DNA of 37,105 nt, taken from NCBI GenBank assembly GCA_005889535.1, contig VBHC01000126.1, positions 1-37,105 on the forward strand, read 5' to 3'. This document shows, in pieces, positions 1 through 8,407 of this stretch (positions are counted from its first letter, which is position 1; each line of letters starts with the position of its first letter). A program made the position numbers and the translations under genes. The stretch comes from Chloroflexota bacterium. Its GTDB lineage: Bacteria > Chloroflexota > Dormibacteria > CF-121. The notes below the pieces were generated by a model. It had not been told where the DNA came from. It ran no database searches and was given only the letters and a program-made list of their open reading frames with translations.

Positions 1-2
1 TG

Positions 3-1208
3 CTCGAGGTTTTGCCGGCGGTTCTGACAGCCGGGGTCGTCTTCGCGGTCGTCCAATTCCTGGTCTCGAACTTCATCGGCCCCGAGCTCACGGACGTGCT
101 CGCCGCGCTGGTCTCCATGGCGGCCGTCGCCCTCTTACTTCGCGTCTGGAAGCCGCGGGCGCTGTGGGGATTTGCCGCCGATCGCGCAGCGGTGCCGGCC
201 GGCGGGACCGCCAGGCTTCGAAGCGTGGGCGCCGCGGTTGCCCAGGTCGTCGATCCGCCCGGTCGCATCGTGCGCGCCTACATGATGTACGTCATCCTGG
301 TCGTGGTCATCCTGATCGGCCAGATGGGCAACCTGCCGTTCTTTTCCGGGAGTCCAGCGGGCAACGTCAAGAATGCGCTGCACACCCCGGCAAACATCAC
401 CGCCGACTTCAAGTGCGGCCAGCCGGCATACAAACTCTGCCCCGCCCCGTGGATCGGTCCGACGGCGACCCAAGACGCCGGCGCCTTTAAGTTTCCGTTC
501 TGGCGGTTCCAGTGGCCCGGCAGCTATACCGGCACCTCGGCCAAGCCCAAGCCCGAGATCTTCCAGGAACCGCAGATCGTAACCAAGTCGACCGCCTACC
601 CCATCACCTTTACCTGGGACTTCCTGGCGGCAGCGGGCAGCCTGGTGCTTTTCGCCTGCATCATCGCGTTCATCGTGATGGCGAGCCGGGGTGCGCCGCT
701 GCGGTTGTTCTTCACGACCTATGGCCGAACGCTGCGCCAGCTGGCGCTGCCCATCATGACGATCGCGTTCATCCTGGGCATTGCCGCGGTCATGAACTTC
801 TCCGGCATGACGTCGACGCTTGCCTTGCTGATGGCAAAGACCGGCGCCGTCTTTCCCTTCTTCTCCGCGGTGATCGGCGCACTTGGCGTCTTCTTGACCG
901 GAAGTGACACCGCATCCAACACGTTGTTCGGTCCGATGCAGGCGTTTACCGCCAAGCAAATCGTGATCGGCGGCCATCACTTGAACCCGATCCTTACAGC
1001 CGGAACGAATTCCTCGGGCGGCGTGATGGGCAAGATGATCAGCCCGCAGAATCTCTCCGTTGGCGCGGCCGGCGTCAACCGGGTGGGCGCCGAGGGTGAG
1101 ATCTTCCGACGCACCATCGGATACAGCCTGATCCTGACAGCCGCTGTTGGCTTCGTCGCCTTGATCGAGGTCTACCTGATCCCGGGGATCATCCCGACTC
1201 TGAGCTAG
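3..1208 (+). CDS. L-lactate/glycolate permease, LctP family (5' partial)
   Basis: The frame is open to the left window edge, so this is the C-terminal ~400 residues of a family usually near 550. The protein is mostly hydrophobic helices and carries the family's conserved stretch GSDTASNTLFG near window residue 300, followed by a G-rich segment (TNSSGGVMGKMISPQ) typical of LldP/GlcA. Family members are proton-coupled importers of lactate and glycolate in the inner membrane. It lies 60 bases before glcD, so glycolate (as for GlcA) is as likely a substrate as lactate. The apparent TTG at position 12 is internal; the real start is outside the window. An unusual hydrophilic stretch (about residues 120-185) lies between helices. 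Family call is firm, substrate is inferred from context. Confidence 0.93.
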   Translation, partial: LEVLPAVLTAGVVFAVVQFLVSNFIGPELTDVLAALVSMAAVALLLRVWKPRALWGFAADRAAVPAGGTARLRSVGAAVAQVVDPPGRIVRAYMMYVILVVVILIGQMGNLPFFSGSPAGNVKNALHTPANITADFKCGQPAYKLCPAPWIGPTATQDAGAFKFPFWRFQWPGSYTGTSAKPKPEIFQEPQIVTKSTAYPITFTWDFLAAAGSLVLFACIIAFIVMASRGAPLRLFFTTYGRTLRQLALPIMTIAFILGIAAVMNFSGMTSTLALLMAKTGAVFPFFSAVIGALGVFLTGSDTASNTLFGPMQAFTAKQIVIGGHHLNPILTAGTNSSGGVMGKMISPQNLSVGAAGVNRVGAEGEIFRRTIGYSLILTAAVGFVALIEVYLIPGIIPTLS

Positions 1209-1221
1209 CAAGGGAACAACT

Positions 1222-1243
1222 CCCTCCCCCTTGTGGGGGAGGG
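1222..1243. repeat. C-rich hairpin repeat, copy 1
   Basis: Perfect 9-bp inverted repeat, CCCTCCCCC / GGGGGAGGG, with loop TTGT, between the permease stop and glcD. The same two arms recur at 17405-17425 with a different loop. A G-rich tail (TCGGGGTGGGGG) follows and runs into the glcD -10 box. It resembles REP-type intergenic palindromes. There is no T-tract, so it is not a classical intrinsic terminator, though it could slow RNA decay or pause polymerase. Confidence 0.6.
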
Positions 1244-1255
1244 TCGGGGTGGGGG

Positions 1256-1261
1256 TAGGCT
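1256..1261 (+). promoter_or_regulatory. -10 box of glcD (leaderless type)
   Basis: TAGGCT is followed by 7 bases and then the GTG start at 1269. There is no Shine-Dalgarno sequence. Transcription would begin at or next to the start codon. Confidence 0.5.
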
Positions 1262-1268
1262 TTAACAA

Positions 1269-2744
1269 GTGGATGGGGCCGATCGCGAACGACTGCTGGG
1301 CCGGCTTCGCGACGTGGTCGGCGACCGCTACGCCTTCGCCGATCCATACGAGATGCGGCTCTATCAGTACGACGCCAGCCCGGAGACGGCCCTGCCCGAC
1401 ATCGTGGTGATTCCCGGGAGCGCCGCCGAGGTGGCGCAGGTGGTCAAGATCTGCGCCGACGCGAAGGTCCCGATCACCGCCCGCTCCGCCGCCAGCAGCC
1501 TGGCAGGCGGGACGGTGCCGGTCAAGCGCGGCGTCGTGATCACGTTCGCCAGGATGGACCGGATCCTGGAGATCGACGGGGACAACCTGCGCGCGGTGGT
1601 GGAGCCCGGTGTCGTCAACCTGGCCCTGAGCCAGGCGCTCAAGCCGCTCGGCTATTACTACGTTCCGGACCCATCCAGCCAGGGCGCCTGCACCATCGGC
1701 GGCAACGTCGGCACCAACGCCGGCGGCCCCCACACCCTCCTCTACGGCGTGACCGTCAACCACGTGACTGGGCTCGAGCTCGCGCTGCCGTCCGGCGAAC
1801 TGGTGCAGGTCGGCGGGCGCAAGGCCGCCTCGGCGAGCGGCTACGACCTGACCGGGTTGTTCGTCGGGTCGGAGGGCACCATGGGGATCGCCACCAAGAT
1901 CTGGGTCAAGATCCAGCCGCTTCCGCCGGTGCAAAAGACGCTGATGGCCGTCTATCCGGATGTCGAAACCGCGAGCAACGCCGTTTCCGCTATCGTCCGG
2001 AGCGGCATTCTTCCGGCCGCCATCGAGATGATGGACAAGCTATCCATCCAGGCGATCGAGGCGGCCTCGCATGCCGGCTACCCACTGGATGCCGGTGCCG
2101 TGCTGCTGCTCGAGGTCGATGGCATTCCGGCGCTGGTGGACGAGTTGGGGGAGCGGATGGCGAAGGTCTGCCGGGAGAGCGGGGCGAGTGAGGTTCGGGT
2201 CGCCAAGGACGAGGCTGAGCGCCAGGCACTGTGGAAGGGACGCAAGGGGGCGTTTTCGGCGATGGGCCGGTTGTCGCCGGACTTCTACGTGATGGACGGC
2301 GTGGTGCCGCGCACCAGGTTGCCGGAAACGCTGGCGAAGATCGATGCCATCAGCGTGCGGACTGGCTTCAAGATCTGCAACGTCTTTCATGCTGGTGACG
2401 GCAACCTGCATCCGCTCGTGCTCTTCGATGCGTTCAAGCCCGGTCAATACGAAGCCGTCCTTCGGATCGGCGACGAGATCCTGAGGCTGTGCGCGGACGC
2501 CGGCGGATCGGTGACCGGGGAACACGGCATCGGGCTCGAGAAGAGAGAGAACATCCGGTACATCTTTTCGGATGACGACCTGGAGGTGATGGACCGGATT
2601 CGCCGCGTGTTCGATCCGCACGGCCTGATGAACCCGGGGAAAGTCTTTCCGGGGGACGGTCTCGAGTCGGCGCCGTCGAGAGCGCCAGAGCACGCACCAC
2701 GACGGGCCAGCGCCGTCGCGGGAGATGGTGACGTATGGGTCTGA
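1269..2744 (+). CDS. glcD: Glycolate oxidase subunit GlcD (FAD-binding)
   Basis: 491 residues, the usual GlcD length. It is an FAD-linked oxidase of the PCMH/VAO type that oxidises glycolate (or D-lactate) to the 2-oxoacid and passes electrons on through GlcE/GlcF. Visible family blocks: the FAD-binding stretch with PDPSSQGACTIGGNVGTNAGG around residues 134-156, the YGVTVNHVTGLE block just after it, and in the C-terminal half the motifs NVFHAGDGNLHP and GSVTGEHGIGLEKR, ending in the usual FDPHGLMNPGKVFPG. The GTG start at 1269 is chosen because a -10-like TAGGCT sits 7 bases upstream and no better start exists. The stop overlaps glcE by 10 bases, indicating an operon. A related D-2-hydroxyacid dehydrogenase is the alternative, but glcE and glcF next door favour GlcD. 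Confidence 0.95.
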   Translation: MDGADRERLLGRLRDVVGDRYAFADPYEMRLYQYDASPETALPDIVVIPGSAAEVAQVVKICADAKVPITARSAASSLAGGTVPVKRGVVITFARMDRILEIDGDNLRAVVEPGVVNLALSQALKPLGYYYVPDPSSQGACTIGGNVGTNAGGPHTLLYGVTVNHVTGLELALPSGELVQVGGRKAASASGYDLTGLFVGSEGTMGIATKIWVKIQPLPPVQKTLMAVYPDVETASNAVSAIVRSGILPAAIEMMDKLSIQAIEAASHAGYPLDAGAVLLLEVDGIPALVDELGERMAKVCRESGASEVRVAKDEAERQALWKGRKGAFSAMGRLSPDFYVMDGVVPRTRLPETLAKIDAISVRTGFKICNVFHAGDGNLHPLVLFDAFKPGQYEAVLRIGDEILRLCADAGGSVTGEHGIGLEKRENIRYIFSDDDLEVMDRIRRVFDPHGLMNPGKVFPGDGLESAPSRAPEHAPRRASAVAGDGDVWV

Positions 2745-3997
2745 ACGCGCGCGTCGAGACCCTGCCCGGGCATGAGATCGGCGTCGAGGAACAGCAGCGG
2801 TTTCGTGTCGACGATTTGCTGCCGTCCAGGGTGATGCGCCCCGCTGACGCGCAGGACGCGGCGCGCGGGCTGCGGCTCTGTGACCAGGCAGCCGCCGCGG
2901 TCGTGACCTGGGGCGGGGGGACGCAGATGCGGCTCGGCGCGGCGCCGCGACGCTATGAGGTCGCCTTCTCGACGGACCGGATGAGCCGCCTGTTGGAGTA
3001 TGAGCCCGCCGATCTCACCTGCCGGGTCGAGTCCGGCATGCGACTACGCGACCTGCAGGAGGCGCTGCTGGCGCAGGGGCAGCGTCTTCCGCTGGAGCCG
3101 CCCCATCCGGAGCGGGCGACGGTCGGCGGCATGCTGGCGGCGAACGCCAACGGGCTGGGGCGCGCCCGCTACGGCACGGTCCGCGACTGGGTGATCGGCA
3201 TTGCCGTGGTCTACCCGTCCGGGAAGCTGGCCCGAGCCGGCGGCAAGGTGGTGAAGAACGTCGCCGGTTATGACCTGATGAAGCTGCACATTGGCGCGCT
3301 TGGCACGCTCGGCGTCATCGCCGAGGTGAACTTCAAGGTCCAGACTCGACCGCAGGTCGAGGCGACGCTCATCGCCCACTTCGAGACGCCCGCGCCGGCG
3401 ATCGACTCGGGAACGACGCTGGCGCGCCAGTATCTCGCCCCGGCTGCCGCGGTGCTGCTCGACAACGGTGCGCTCAGGGAATGCGGCCTGACCGGCGACT
3501 GGCGCTGGACCCTCGCGATCAAGCTGGAGGGCTATGCCCGGGAGGTCGAGGCGGCGCGGGACGAGGCTACCGGGATCATCCGTGAGGCCGGCGGCCGGGT
3601 TGAGGACGGCGACGTTCCGTCGGTCTTTTGGGATGCTGCCCGCGACTGGTCGGCGCCCGATGACGGGCTCGTCGTCGTGCGCGCCATCGTTCCGTTGACG
3701 GCAATCCGCGCGATCTTCAGCGTCCTCCCAGGCGACTCCCATGTGCTGGCCCAGCCCGCAGCGGGCCTGATCGACGTACGGGTCGCTGCCGGTTCGGCGG
3801 CATCAGTCCTGCAGCAGCTCCGAAGCGCGGCGGTCGATCAGGGTCAGGTCATCGTGGCGGCGGCACCGGCCGCTGTCAAAAAGGGACTGGACGTTTGGGG
3901 AATGCCCCCACCGGGCTTTCCGATCATGCGGGCGCTCAAACAAGCCCTAGACCCGAACGGCATTCTGAACCCGGGCCGCTTCGTCGGCGGGATCTGA
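2735..3997 (+). CDS. glcE: Glycolate oxidase subunit GlcE (FAD-binding)
   Basis: 420 residues, longer than the ~350 of E. coli GlcE. It is the second FAD-binding subunit of glycolate oxidase. The FAD domain is clear: VTWGGGTQMRLG near residue 60, the ERATVGGMLAANANGLGRARYGTVRDWV block near residues 125-152, and the GlcE hallmark GGKVVKNVAGYDLMKLHIGALGTLG near 170-195. The C-terminus ends in LDPNGILNPGRF, the usual family end. The ATG overlaps the end of glcD by 10 bases and has a GGAG about 10 bases upstream. It lies 4 bases before glcF. Neither GlcD nor GlcE normally works alone, so the three form one enzyme. Confidence 0.92.
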   Translation: MGLNARVETLPGHEIGVEEQQRFRVDDLLPSRVMRPADAQDAARGLRLCDQAAAAVVTWGGGTQMRLGAAPRRYEVAFSTDRMSRLLEYEPADLTCRVESGMRLRDLQEALLAQGQRLPLEPPHPERATVGGMLAANANGLGRARYGTVRDWVIGIAVVYPSGKLARAGGKVVKNVAGYDLMKLHIGALGTLGVIAEVNFKVQTRPQVEATLIAHFETPAPAIDSGTTLARQYLAPAAAVLLDNGALRECGLTGDWRWTLAIKLEGYAREVEAARDEATGIIREAGGRVEDGDVPSVFWDAARDWSAPDDGLVVVRAIVPLTAIRAIFSVLPGDSHVLAQPAAGLIDVRVAAGSAASVLQQLRSAAVDQGQVIVAAAPAAVKKGLDVWGMPPPGFPIMRALKQALDPNGILNPGRFVGGI

Positions 3998-4001
3998 GTC
4001 G

Positions 4002-5360
4002 ATGGCGGAGCCGGCCACGCTCGATTTCAAGCGCCAGATCGACCGCGACGGGGTGCCCAGCGTCGCGGCGGGTATCGACATGGACCTGGTACGGGACTGC
4101 ATCCACTGCGGCCTCTGTCTGCCGAAATGTCCAACCTTCCGAAGCCTGCATCACGAGGGGGATAGCCCGCGCGGTCGCATGTGGCAGATCAAAGAGGCCG
4201 CGCTGGGACTCGTGGCCTTCGACGACCCGCGCTTCCAGGCGCACATCTATCAGTGCTTTAACTGTCGGGCCTGCGAAACGGCCTGCCCCTCGGGTGTCCA
4301 GTTCGGAGCGGTGATGGAGATGGCCCGGGCCATGACGCCGCCGCAGAACCGACGGGACCGGATGGTGCGGGCCATTCTCCTCAATGGACTGTTGCCGCAT
4401 CCACGACGCTTGCGAATCGCCGGTTGGCTCTACCGGGCGACCCGCGCCGCACGCCTTCCGGGGCTGCTGCGCCGCAGTGGGGCATGGAAGGTATTGCCGC
4501 TTGGCAAGTTCGCGGCATTCCCGCCGGCCGGCAACAGCGCGCCGCGCCAGCGGCCGTTGCCGGCGCTGACCCCGGCCCAGGGAACCCGCCGCGCCCGCGT
4601 CGGCCTGCTCATCGGGTGCATCCAGGACGAGATGTTCCATGGCACCAACCAGCGCACGGCCCTGGCCCTGTCGCGCAACGGCTGTGATGTGGTGGTGCCG
4701 GAGGCGCGAGTCTGCTGCGGCGCCCTGGCTTCGCACGCCGGCGAGGCTCAAACGGCGGAGCGGCTGGCGGCCCGCACCATGGATGCCTTTTCCGGCCAGC
4801 AGCTCGACGCTGTTGTCGTCAACGCCGCCGGCTGTGGCTCGAACATGAAGGAATACGAGCTCCAGCTCCGGAATGACGCGAGCCGACGCGAGGCCGGTGT
4901 CGCCTTCTCGCGAACGGTGAAGGACGCGTCGGAATTCCTGGTAGCGATGGGACTGCGGCCGCCGACCCGCCGCATCGCCTTGCGGGTCGCATATCAGGAT
5001 GCCTGTCACCTGGTGCACGGCCAGAAGGTGCATCAACAGCCGCGGCAGGCCCTGAAGATGATCCCCGGCCTCGAGCTGGTGGAGATGCAGGAGTCCGATT
5101 GGTGCTGCGGCTCCGCCGGGGTCTACAACCTGACTCACCCCGAGATCTCCGAGGATGCCCTCGCCTGGAAGATCCGGCACATCGTCGACTCGGGCGCGCA
5201 GGTGATCGCCTCTGCCAATCCAGGCTGCATCCTGCAGATTTCCATGGGGTTGCAGCGGGCCGGCCGGGACATCCCGGTGGTCCACGTGATGGACCTGCTC
5301 GGCTGGGCCTACGGCGACGAGGGGCAGGCGCCGCCCATCGTCCGCCGGGCCATGGCGTGA
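4002..5360 (+). CDS. glcF: Glycolate oxidase iron-sulfur subunit GlcF
   Basis: 452 residues. Two ferredoxin-type 4Fe-4S motifs are complete: C33-x2-C36-x2-C39-x3-C43 and C85-x2-C88-x2-C91-x3-C95. They are followed by two cysteine-rich CCG domains (VCCGALASHAG near residue 235 and WCCGSAGVYNL near 367) with a GCGSNMKEYE segment between. This is the electron-transfer subunit that links the flavins of GlcD/GlcE to the respiratory quinone. It starts 4 bases after glcE stops, and its stop overlaps the next gene by 4 bases (GTGA). The order permease-glcD-glcE-glcF gives a complete uptake and oxidation unit for glycolate. Confidence 0.95.
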   Translation: MAEPATLDFKRQIDRDGVPSVAAGIDMDLVRDCIHCGLCLPKCPTFRSLHHEGDSPRGRMWQIKEAALGLVAFDDPRFQAHIYQCFNCRACETACPSGVQFGAVMEMARAMTPPQNRRDRMVRAILLNGLLPHPRRLRIAGWLYRATRAARLPGLLRRSGAWKVLPLGKFAAFPPAGNSAPRQRPLPALTPAQGTRRARVGLLIGCIQDEMFHGTNQRTALALSRNGCDVVVPEARVCCGALASHAGEAQTAERLAARTMDAFSGQQLDAVVVNAAGCGSNMKEYELQLRNDASRREAGVAFSRTVKDASEFLVAMGLRPPTRRIALRVAYQDACHLVHGQKVHQQPRQALKMIPGLELVEMQESDWCCGSAGVYNLTHPEISEDALAWKIRHIVDSGAQVIASANPGCILQISMGLQRAGRDIPVVHVMDLLGWAYGDEGQAPPIVRRAMA

Positions 5361-6430
5361 GGCAGGCCTTCGCCCAACCCCGACCCTTCGAAGATCCGTG
5401 GCTGGATGACCTGGCGCAGCAGATCTGGTCGAAGCCGGAGTTCTCGATGGTGCCGATCGATTACGAAGCGGTGCCCCGGGAACCCTACGGTGGTCGGCGA
5501 CTCGACGAGCGCGGACTTCGCGTAGTCTTCTGCGGGATCCCTTCCGATTACGGCACGGCGTTCCTGCTGCACGTGATCGAGCAGCGGGTCAACCTCGTGG
5601 CCGCCATCTGCAGTACCCGATGGCAGCGGACGCACCCCAGGACGGACCTGATCGCGCGGATTGCCGGCCATCTCGGCCGTCCCGTCGAGATCACGGCCAA
5701 CGCCAACGCCGAAACGTTCGTGCGCTCCCTGCGGGCCTATCAGCCCGACCTGGTCGTGATGGCAAGTTTCGATCAGATCCTGGCGCCGGACACGCTGGCC
5801 GTCCCGTCGCGAGGCTGGTTGAACATCCATCCCTCGCTCCTGCCGCGGCACCGGGGGCCGGAACCCATCTACTGGACGATCGCGAACGGCGACCGAGAGG
5901 CCGGGATCACCGTGCACCTCACGGAGCCGCGGATCGACGCCGGACCGATCCTGGCCCAGCGGCGCATCGAGGTGCTCGACGGCGATACCGCCGGCACCCT
6001 GAGCAAGCGCCTGGTTGCTGAGGGTGTGTCCGCGCTCGACGAGACACTCGAGGCCTTCAAGGCGGGTAAGGCCGAGCCGGTTCCTTACGAGCGTGAACCG
6101 GGGACATATGAGGGTCCGGTTCGCCAGGTTGGGGTCGAATGGGATCAGCCGTTTACGCAGATCGAGCGGCTGGTGCGCGCCGGGCATCCCGATCAACCGC
6201 CGTACTTCAGCTATCGCGGTCGTCGGCGCTACATCTACGCGGTCCGGCGCGTTAATCCGGATGCCAGCAGCGTACCGGCCGGGACAGGGCCACGAACGCC
6301 AGTTCCGTGGGTCGGCGGCCCCGCCGACGAGATGCTGGCCATCGTGCGCGACGCCGTGGTGGCCGTTCGCTGGCGGCCGGTCGGGCATACCCACGCCGTG
6401 CGCCCGCTGGCCAAACAGCAATTCCCCTAG
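5357..6430 (+). CDS. Methionyl-tRNA formyltransferase-like protein
   Basis: 357 residues from a GTG that overlaps the glcF stop (GTGA). An in-frame ATG at 5447 is an alternative start. The core is a formyltransferase domain: a hydrophobic strand VVFCGIPSDYG near residue 55, the catalytic Asn-His pair in WLNIHPSLLPRHRGPEP near residues 154-170, and the catalytic Asp in RIDAGPIL near 195. A C-terminal Fmt_C-like OB domain follows (QVGVEWDQPFTQIERLVRA). Such proteins transfer a one-carbon formyl group from formyl-tetrahydrofolate, but many are not true Fmt and act on sugar amines or other amines. The N-terminus is unlike Fmt (no MRIVFMGTP start, 50 extra residues). Coupling to glcF is unusual; the real acceptor is unknown. 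Confidence 0.85.
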   Translation: MRQAFAQPRPFEDPWLDDLAQQIWSKPEFSMVPIDYEAVPREPYGGRRLDERGLRVVFCGIPSDYGTAFLLHVIEQRVNLVAAICSTRWQRTHPRTDLIARIAGHLGRPVEITANANAETFVRSLRAYQPDLVVMASFDQILAPDTLAVPSRGWLNIHPSLLPRHRGPEPIYWTIANGDREAGITVHLTEPRIDAGPILAQRRIEVLDGDTAGTLSKRLVAEGVSALDETLEAFKAGKAEPVPYEREPGTYEGPVRQVGVEWDQPFTQIERLVRAGHPDQPPYFSYRGRRRYIYAVRRVNPDASSVPAGTGPRTPVPWVGGPADEMLAIVRDAVVAVRWRPVGHTHAVRPLAKQQFP

Positions 6431-6482
6431 CGTCACCGGTCCGTTACAACTCGAAAGTGCCGGACGCCGCGGCGACCGGCCC

Positions 6483-6488
6483 TATAAT
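6483..6488 (+). promoter_or_regulatory. -10 box of the Fe-S carrier gene
   Basis: Perfect TATAAT, 9 bases before the ATG at 6498. No clear -35 box. An AGAGG at 6489-6493 could serve as ribosome-binding site only if the message starts upstream of it; otherwise the transcript is leaderless. Confidence 0.6.
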
Positions 6489-6497
6489 AGAGGTCAC

Positions 6498-6890
6498 ATG
6501 GCTCAAGAAATGATCGAACAGGACACCCAGCTGATCAGCATCTCCGACTCTGCGCTGACCCAGTTACGTGATCTGCTCCAGAAGCAGGGGCGTGCGGAGA
6601 TGGGCCTGCGCGTCTTCGTCCAACCGGGCGGCTGCTCGGGTATGTCGTACGGCATGGGCTTCGAGGACCAGCCGGAGGAAGGCGATACCATCAGCGAAGT
6701 AGGTGGCGTGCGCCTGTTCGTTGACTCGGTCAGCGCCCGCTACATCAAGGGCGCCGAGATCGACTTCGTGGACAGCCTGATGGGTGGTGGCTTCACGGTG
6801 CACAACCCGAACGCGGTGTCGAGTTGCTCATGCGGTAGCTCGTTCGACACCGGCGGTGACGCCGGCACTGCCCGCGGCTGCAGCCACTGA
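6498..6890 (+). CDS. A-type iron-sulfur carrier protein (ErpA/IscA family)
   Basis: 130 residues. A-type carriers bind a 2Fe-2S or 4Fe-4S cluster and pass it to client apoproteins in the cytoplasm. The three cluster cysteines are present: C46 in PGGCSGMSYG, and C110 and C112 in NPNAVSSCSCGSSF. The usual C-terminal motif is CGCG, so the Ser between the last two cysteines is a mild variant. The N-terminal helix and the C-terminal tail (TARGCSH, with an extra Cys) are slightly longer than in the ~107-residue E. coli proteins. Start ATG 6498 follows a perfect -10 box. The gene stands alone in its own transcription unit; the glcF and hemW products nearby are possible Fe-S clients. Confidence 0.93.
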   Translation: MAQEMIEQDTQLISISDSALTQLRDLLQKQGRAEMGLRVFVQPGGCSGMSYGMGFEDQPEEGDTISEVGGVRLFVDSVSARYIKGAEIDFVDSLMGGGFTVHNPNAVSSCSCGSSFDTGGDAGTARGCSH

Positions 6891-7020
6891 GCTAGCCCCA
6901 GGGGATACGTCCGGGCCGGTCGGCCATGAACTTGAGCGCAACACCGTGCGCGAAAATGCCTGAACCCGTACGCATAAACATGAGTGCGCCCCCCGTGGGT
7001 TTATGGCCTTAGACGGTGGC

Positions 7021-7049
7021 TTGACCGCGATACGCTTCCGGATTACGCT
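7021..7049 (+). promoter_or_regulatory. Sigma70-type promoter of the receiver-domain gene
   Basis: TTGACC (7021-7026), a 17-base spacer, then TACGCT (7044-7049). Transcription would begin near 7056. A GAGGG ribosome-binding site (about 7060-7064) lies a few bases before the ATG at 7070. This places the gene start at 7070 and argues against the in-frame ATG at 7003, which lies upstream of the promoter. Confidence 0.6.
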
Positions 7050-7069
7050 GAATCCCCCCGAGGGAACCT

Positions 7070-7464
7070 ATGCCAATCCGGATATTGCCGATCTCTACCA
7101 GCTGAAGTTACAGCTCGAGGGGTACCGCGTGGCGGTGGCATCAAACGGCATGACCGGCTTGCAACTGGCCAGGGACCTCAAACCCGACGTCATCTTGCTC
7201 GACGTTCACGTCCCGGTGCTCGATGGTCTGCAGCTCCTGGCCGCGCTGAGGGCCGATGAGGAGACTCGCGACATCCTGGTCGTCGTCTGTAGTGAGGACG
7301 ACAATCCGCAACTCATCCAGGAGGCTGAGCGCCTGCAAGCCGCTGCCTACCTGGTCAAAGGGCGGGTGTTGCCAAGCGGGCTAAGCCAGAAGATCGGCGA
7401 GGTCCTGCGTCATCGCGGGGCGTTCACGGCCGACAATCGCGCCGCCGCCTTGCAAGCGTCCTGA
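7070..7464 (+). CDS. Response-regulator receiver domain, 5' end frameshifted
   Basis: The body (DIADLYQLKLQLEGY onward) is a CheY-like receiver: phospho-acceptor Asp in DVILLDVHVP, the Ser of VVVCSEDDN, and the Lys of AYLVKG. What is missing is the first strand with its acidic pair (normally ILVVDDEPD). The ATG at 7070, which has a promoter and a ribosome-binding site, reads MPIRIL and is then in the wrong frame for the rest. CCGGATATTG at 7078-7087 serves both as the end of MPIRIL in one frame and as PDI of the receiver in the other. That is what a 25-base loss between two such repeats would leave. An open frame from 7003 covers the body, but its N-terminus (MALDGGLTAIRF...) looks non-coding. 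Either a real inactivating deletion or a repeat collapse in assembly. No output domain. Confidence 0.7.
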
Positions 7465-7515
7465 CCGAAAGTCTTAGCGCCTTCTTAGCTCAGCGTCATC
7501 TGCTTGTGAGACTTC

Positions 7516-8388
7516 GTGCGCGATGATGGGTTGGTGGCCAGCGAGCCCTTCCCGTACGATGCCCCGGCGCCTCCGCCACCTCCGCCACCTGCGCCGCCGT
7601 CTCCGGGCGGTCGCGGACGGCGTCGCGGCCCGCTCGCGCTAGCCGCCGCCCTGGTGGTGGTCGGTGGCCTGGCGGGTGGTGCGCTGGGGGCAGAGGTGAT
7701 GCTCAGTCGCACCCCGGCTCCGGTCGCCGCCACGAGCCCGGTGTCGACGGCCAGTGCCGCCCCGGCGCAAACGCCAAGCTCCGCCGCAGCCCTCTACAAG
7801 CAAGCGGTCGCCGGCATCGTCACCATCACGACGGAAGTCGCGCGCCGCGGTCAGGTAGGTGAAGGCACCGGCTCGGGCATCGTGCTCGACCGCAGTGGCG
7901 ACATCCTGACGAATGCACACGTGGTTTCGGGCGCCAACCAGATCCAGGTGACCTTCAACGATGGCCGCACGGCGACGGCGACGTTGGCCAGCGCCAATTC
8001 CAAAGCAGACCTGGCGGTGATCCGGGTGTCAGTGCCGGCTGCCAGCCTGCACCCGCTGCCCCTGGGAAATTCCGACGCCGTCCGGGTCGGCGACGCCGTC
8101 TATGCGATCGGTGCACCCTTCGGCCTCGCCGGGTCGATGACAGCCGGCATTGTCTCTGGCCTCAACCGTACTGATCAGGCGTCCGGGCTTAGCGGCCTCA
8201 TCCAGACGGACGCCCCAATCAACCCCGGCAATTCCGGGGGTGCGCTGCTCAACAGCCAGGGGCTTGTCGTCGGCGTCAACGATTCGATCGAGAGCCCGGT
8301 TGCGGGTAATGTCGGCGTCGGCTTCGCCATCCCGATCAACGTCGTCAAGCAGCTGCTCGCCTCGCTGGAAGGCGGCGCGAACCAGTAG
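7516..8388 (+). CDS. Membrane-anchored trypsin-like serine protease (HtrA/DegP type, no PDZ)
   Basis: 290 residues. A short proline-rich cytoplasmic head (PPPPPPP near residue 20) is followed by an RGRRRG charge cluster, one membrane helix (about residues 39-60), an Ala/Ser/Pro-rich linker, and an extracytoplasmic S1C protease domain. The catalytic triad is intact: H135 in TNAHVV, D165 in SKADLAVIRV, S240 in NPGNSGGAL. The chain ends right after the protease domain at VVKQLLASL, so the C-terminal PDZ domain of classical HtrA is absent. Start GTG 7516 is the longest option; TTG 7531 and GTG 7534 are alternatives. Likely role is cell-envelope protein quality control. It faces hpt tail to tail. 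Confidence 0.92.
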   Translation: MRDDGLVASEPFPYDAPAPPPPPPPAPPSPGGRGRRRGPLALAAALVVVGGLAGGALGAEVMLSRTPAPVAATSPVSTASAAPAQTPSSAAALYKQAVAGIVTITTEVARRGQVGEGTGSGIVLDRSGDILTNAHVVSGANQIQVTFNDGRTATATLASANSKADLAVIRVSVPAASLHPLPLGNSDAVRVGDAVYAIGAPFGLAGSMTAGIVSGLNRTDQASGLSGLIQTDAPINPGNSGGALLNSQGLVVGVNDSIESPVAGNVGVGFAIPINVVKQLLASLEGGANQ

Positions 8389-8407
8389 GGCGGGACGGGG
8401 CAGGAAA

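Noticed and set aside
135-1934. Long minus-strand open frame opposite the permease and glcD
   Set aside because: Product is His/Arg/Asp/Gly-rich antisense of two clear genes, and it crosses the C-rich repeat (giving a Pro-Thr run). Typical shadow in GC-rich DNA.
3936-5285. Long minus-strand open frame opposite glcF
   Set aside because: Antisense to a gene with complete Fe-S motifs; no family features of its own.
6891-7069. Possible small gene or RNA between the Fe-S carrier and the receiver gene
   Set aside because: Only the receiver promoter is recognisable; the open frame from 7003 across it has no protein-like features before the receiver body.
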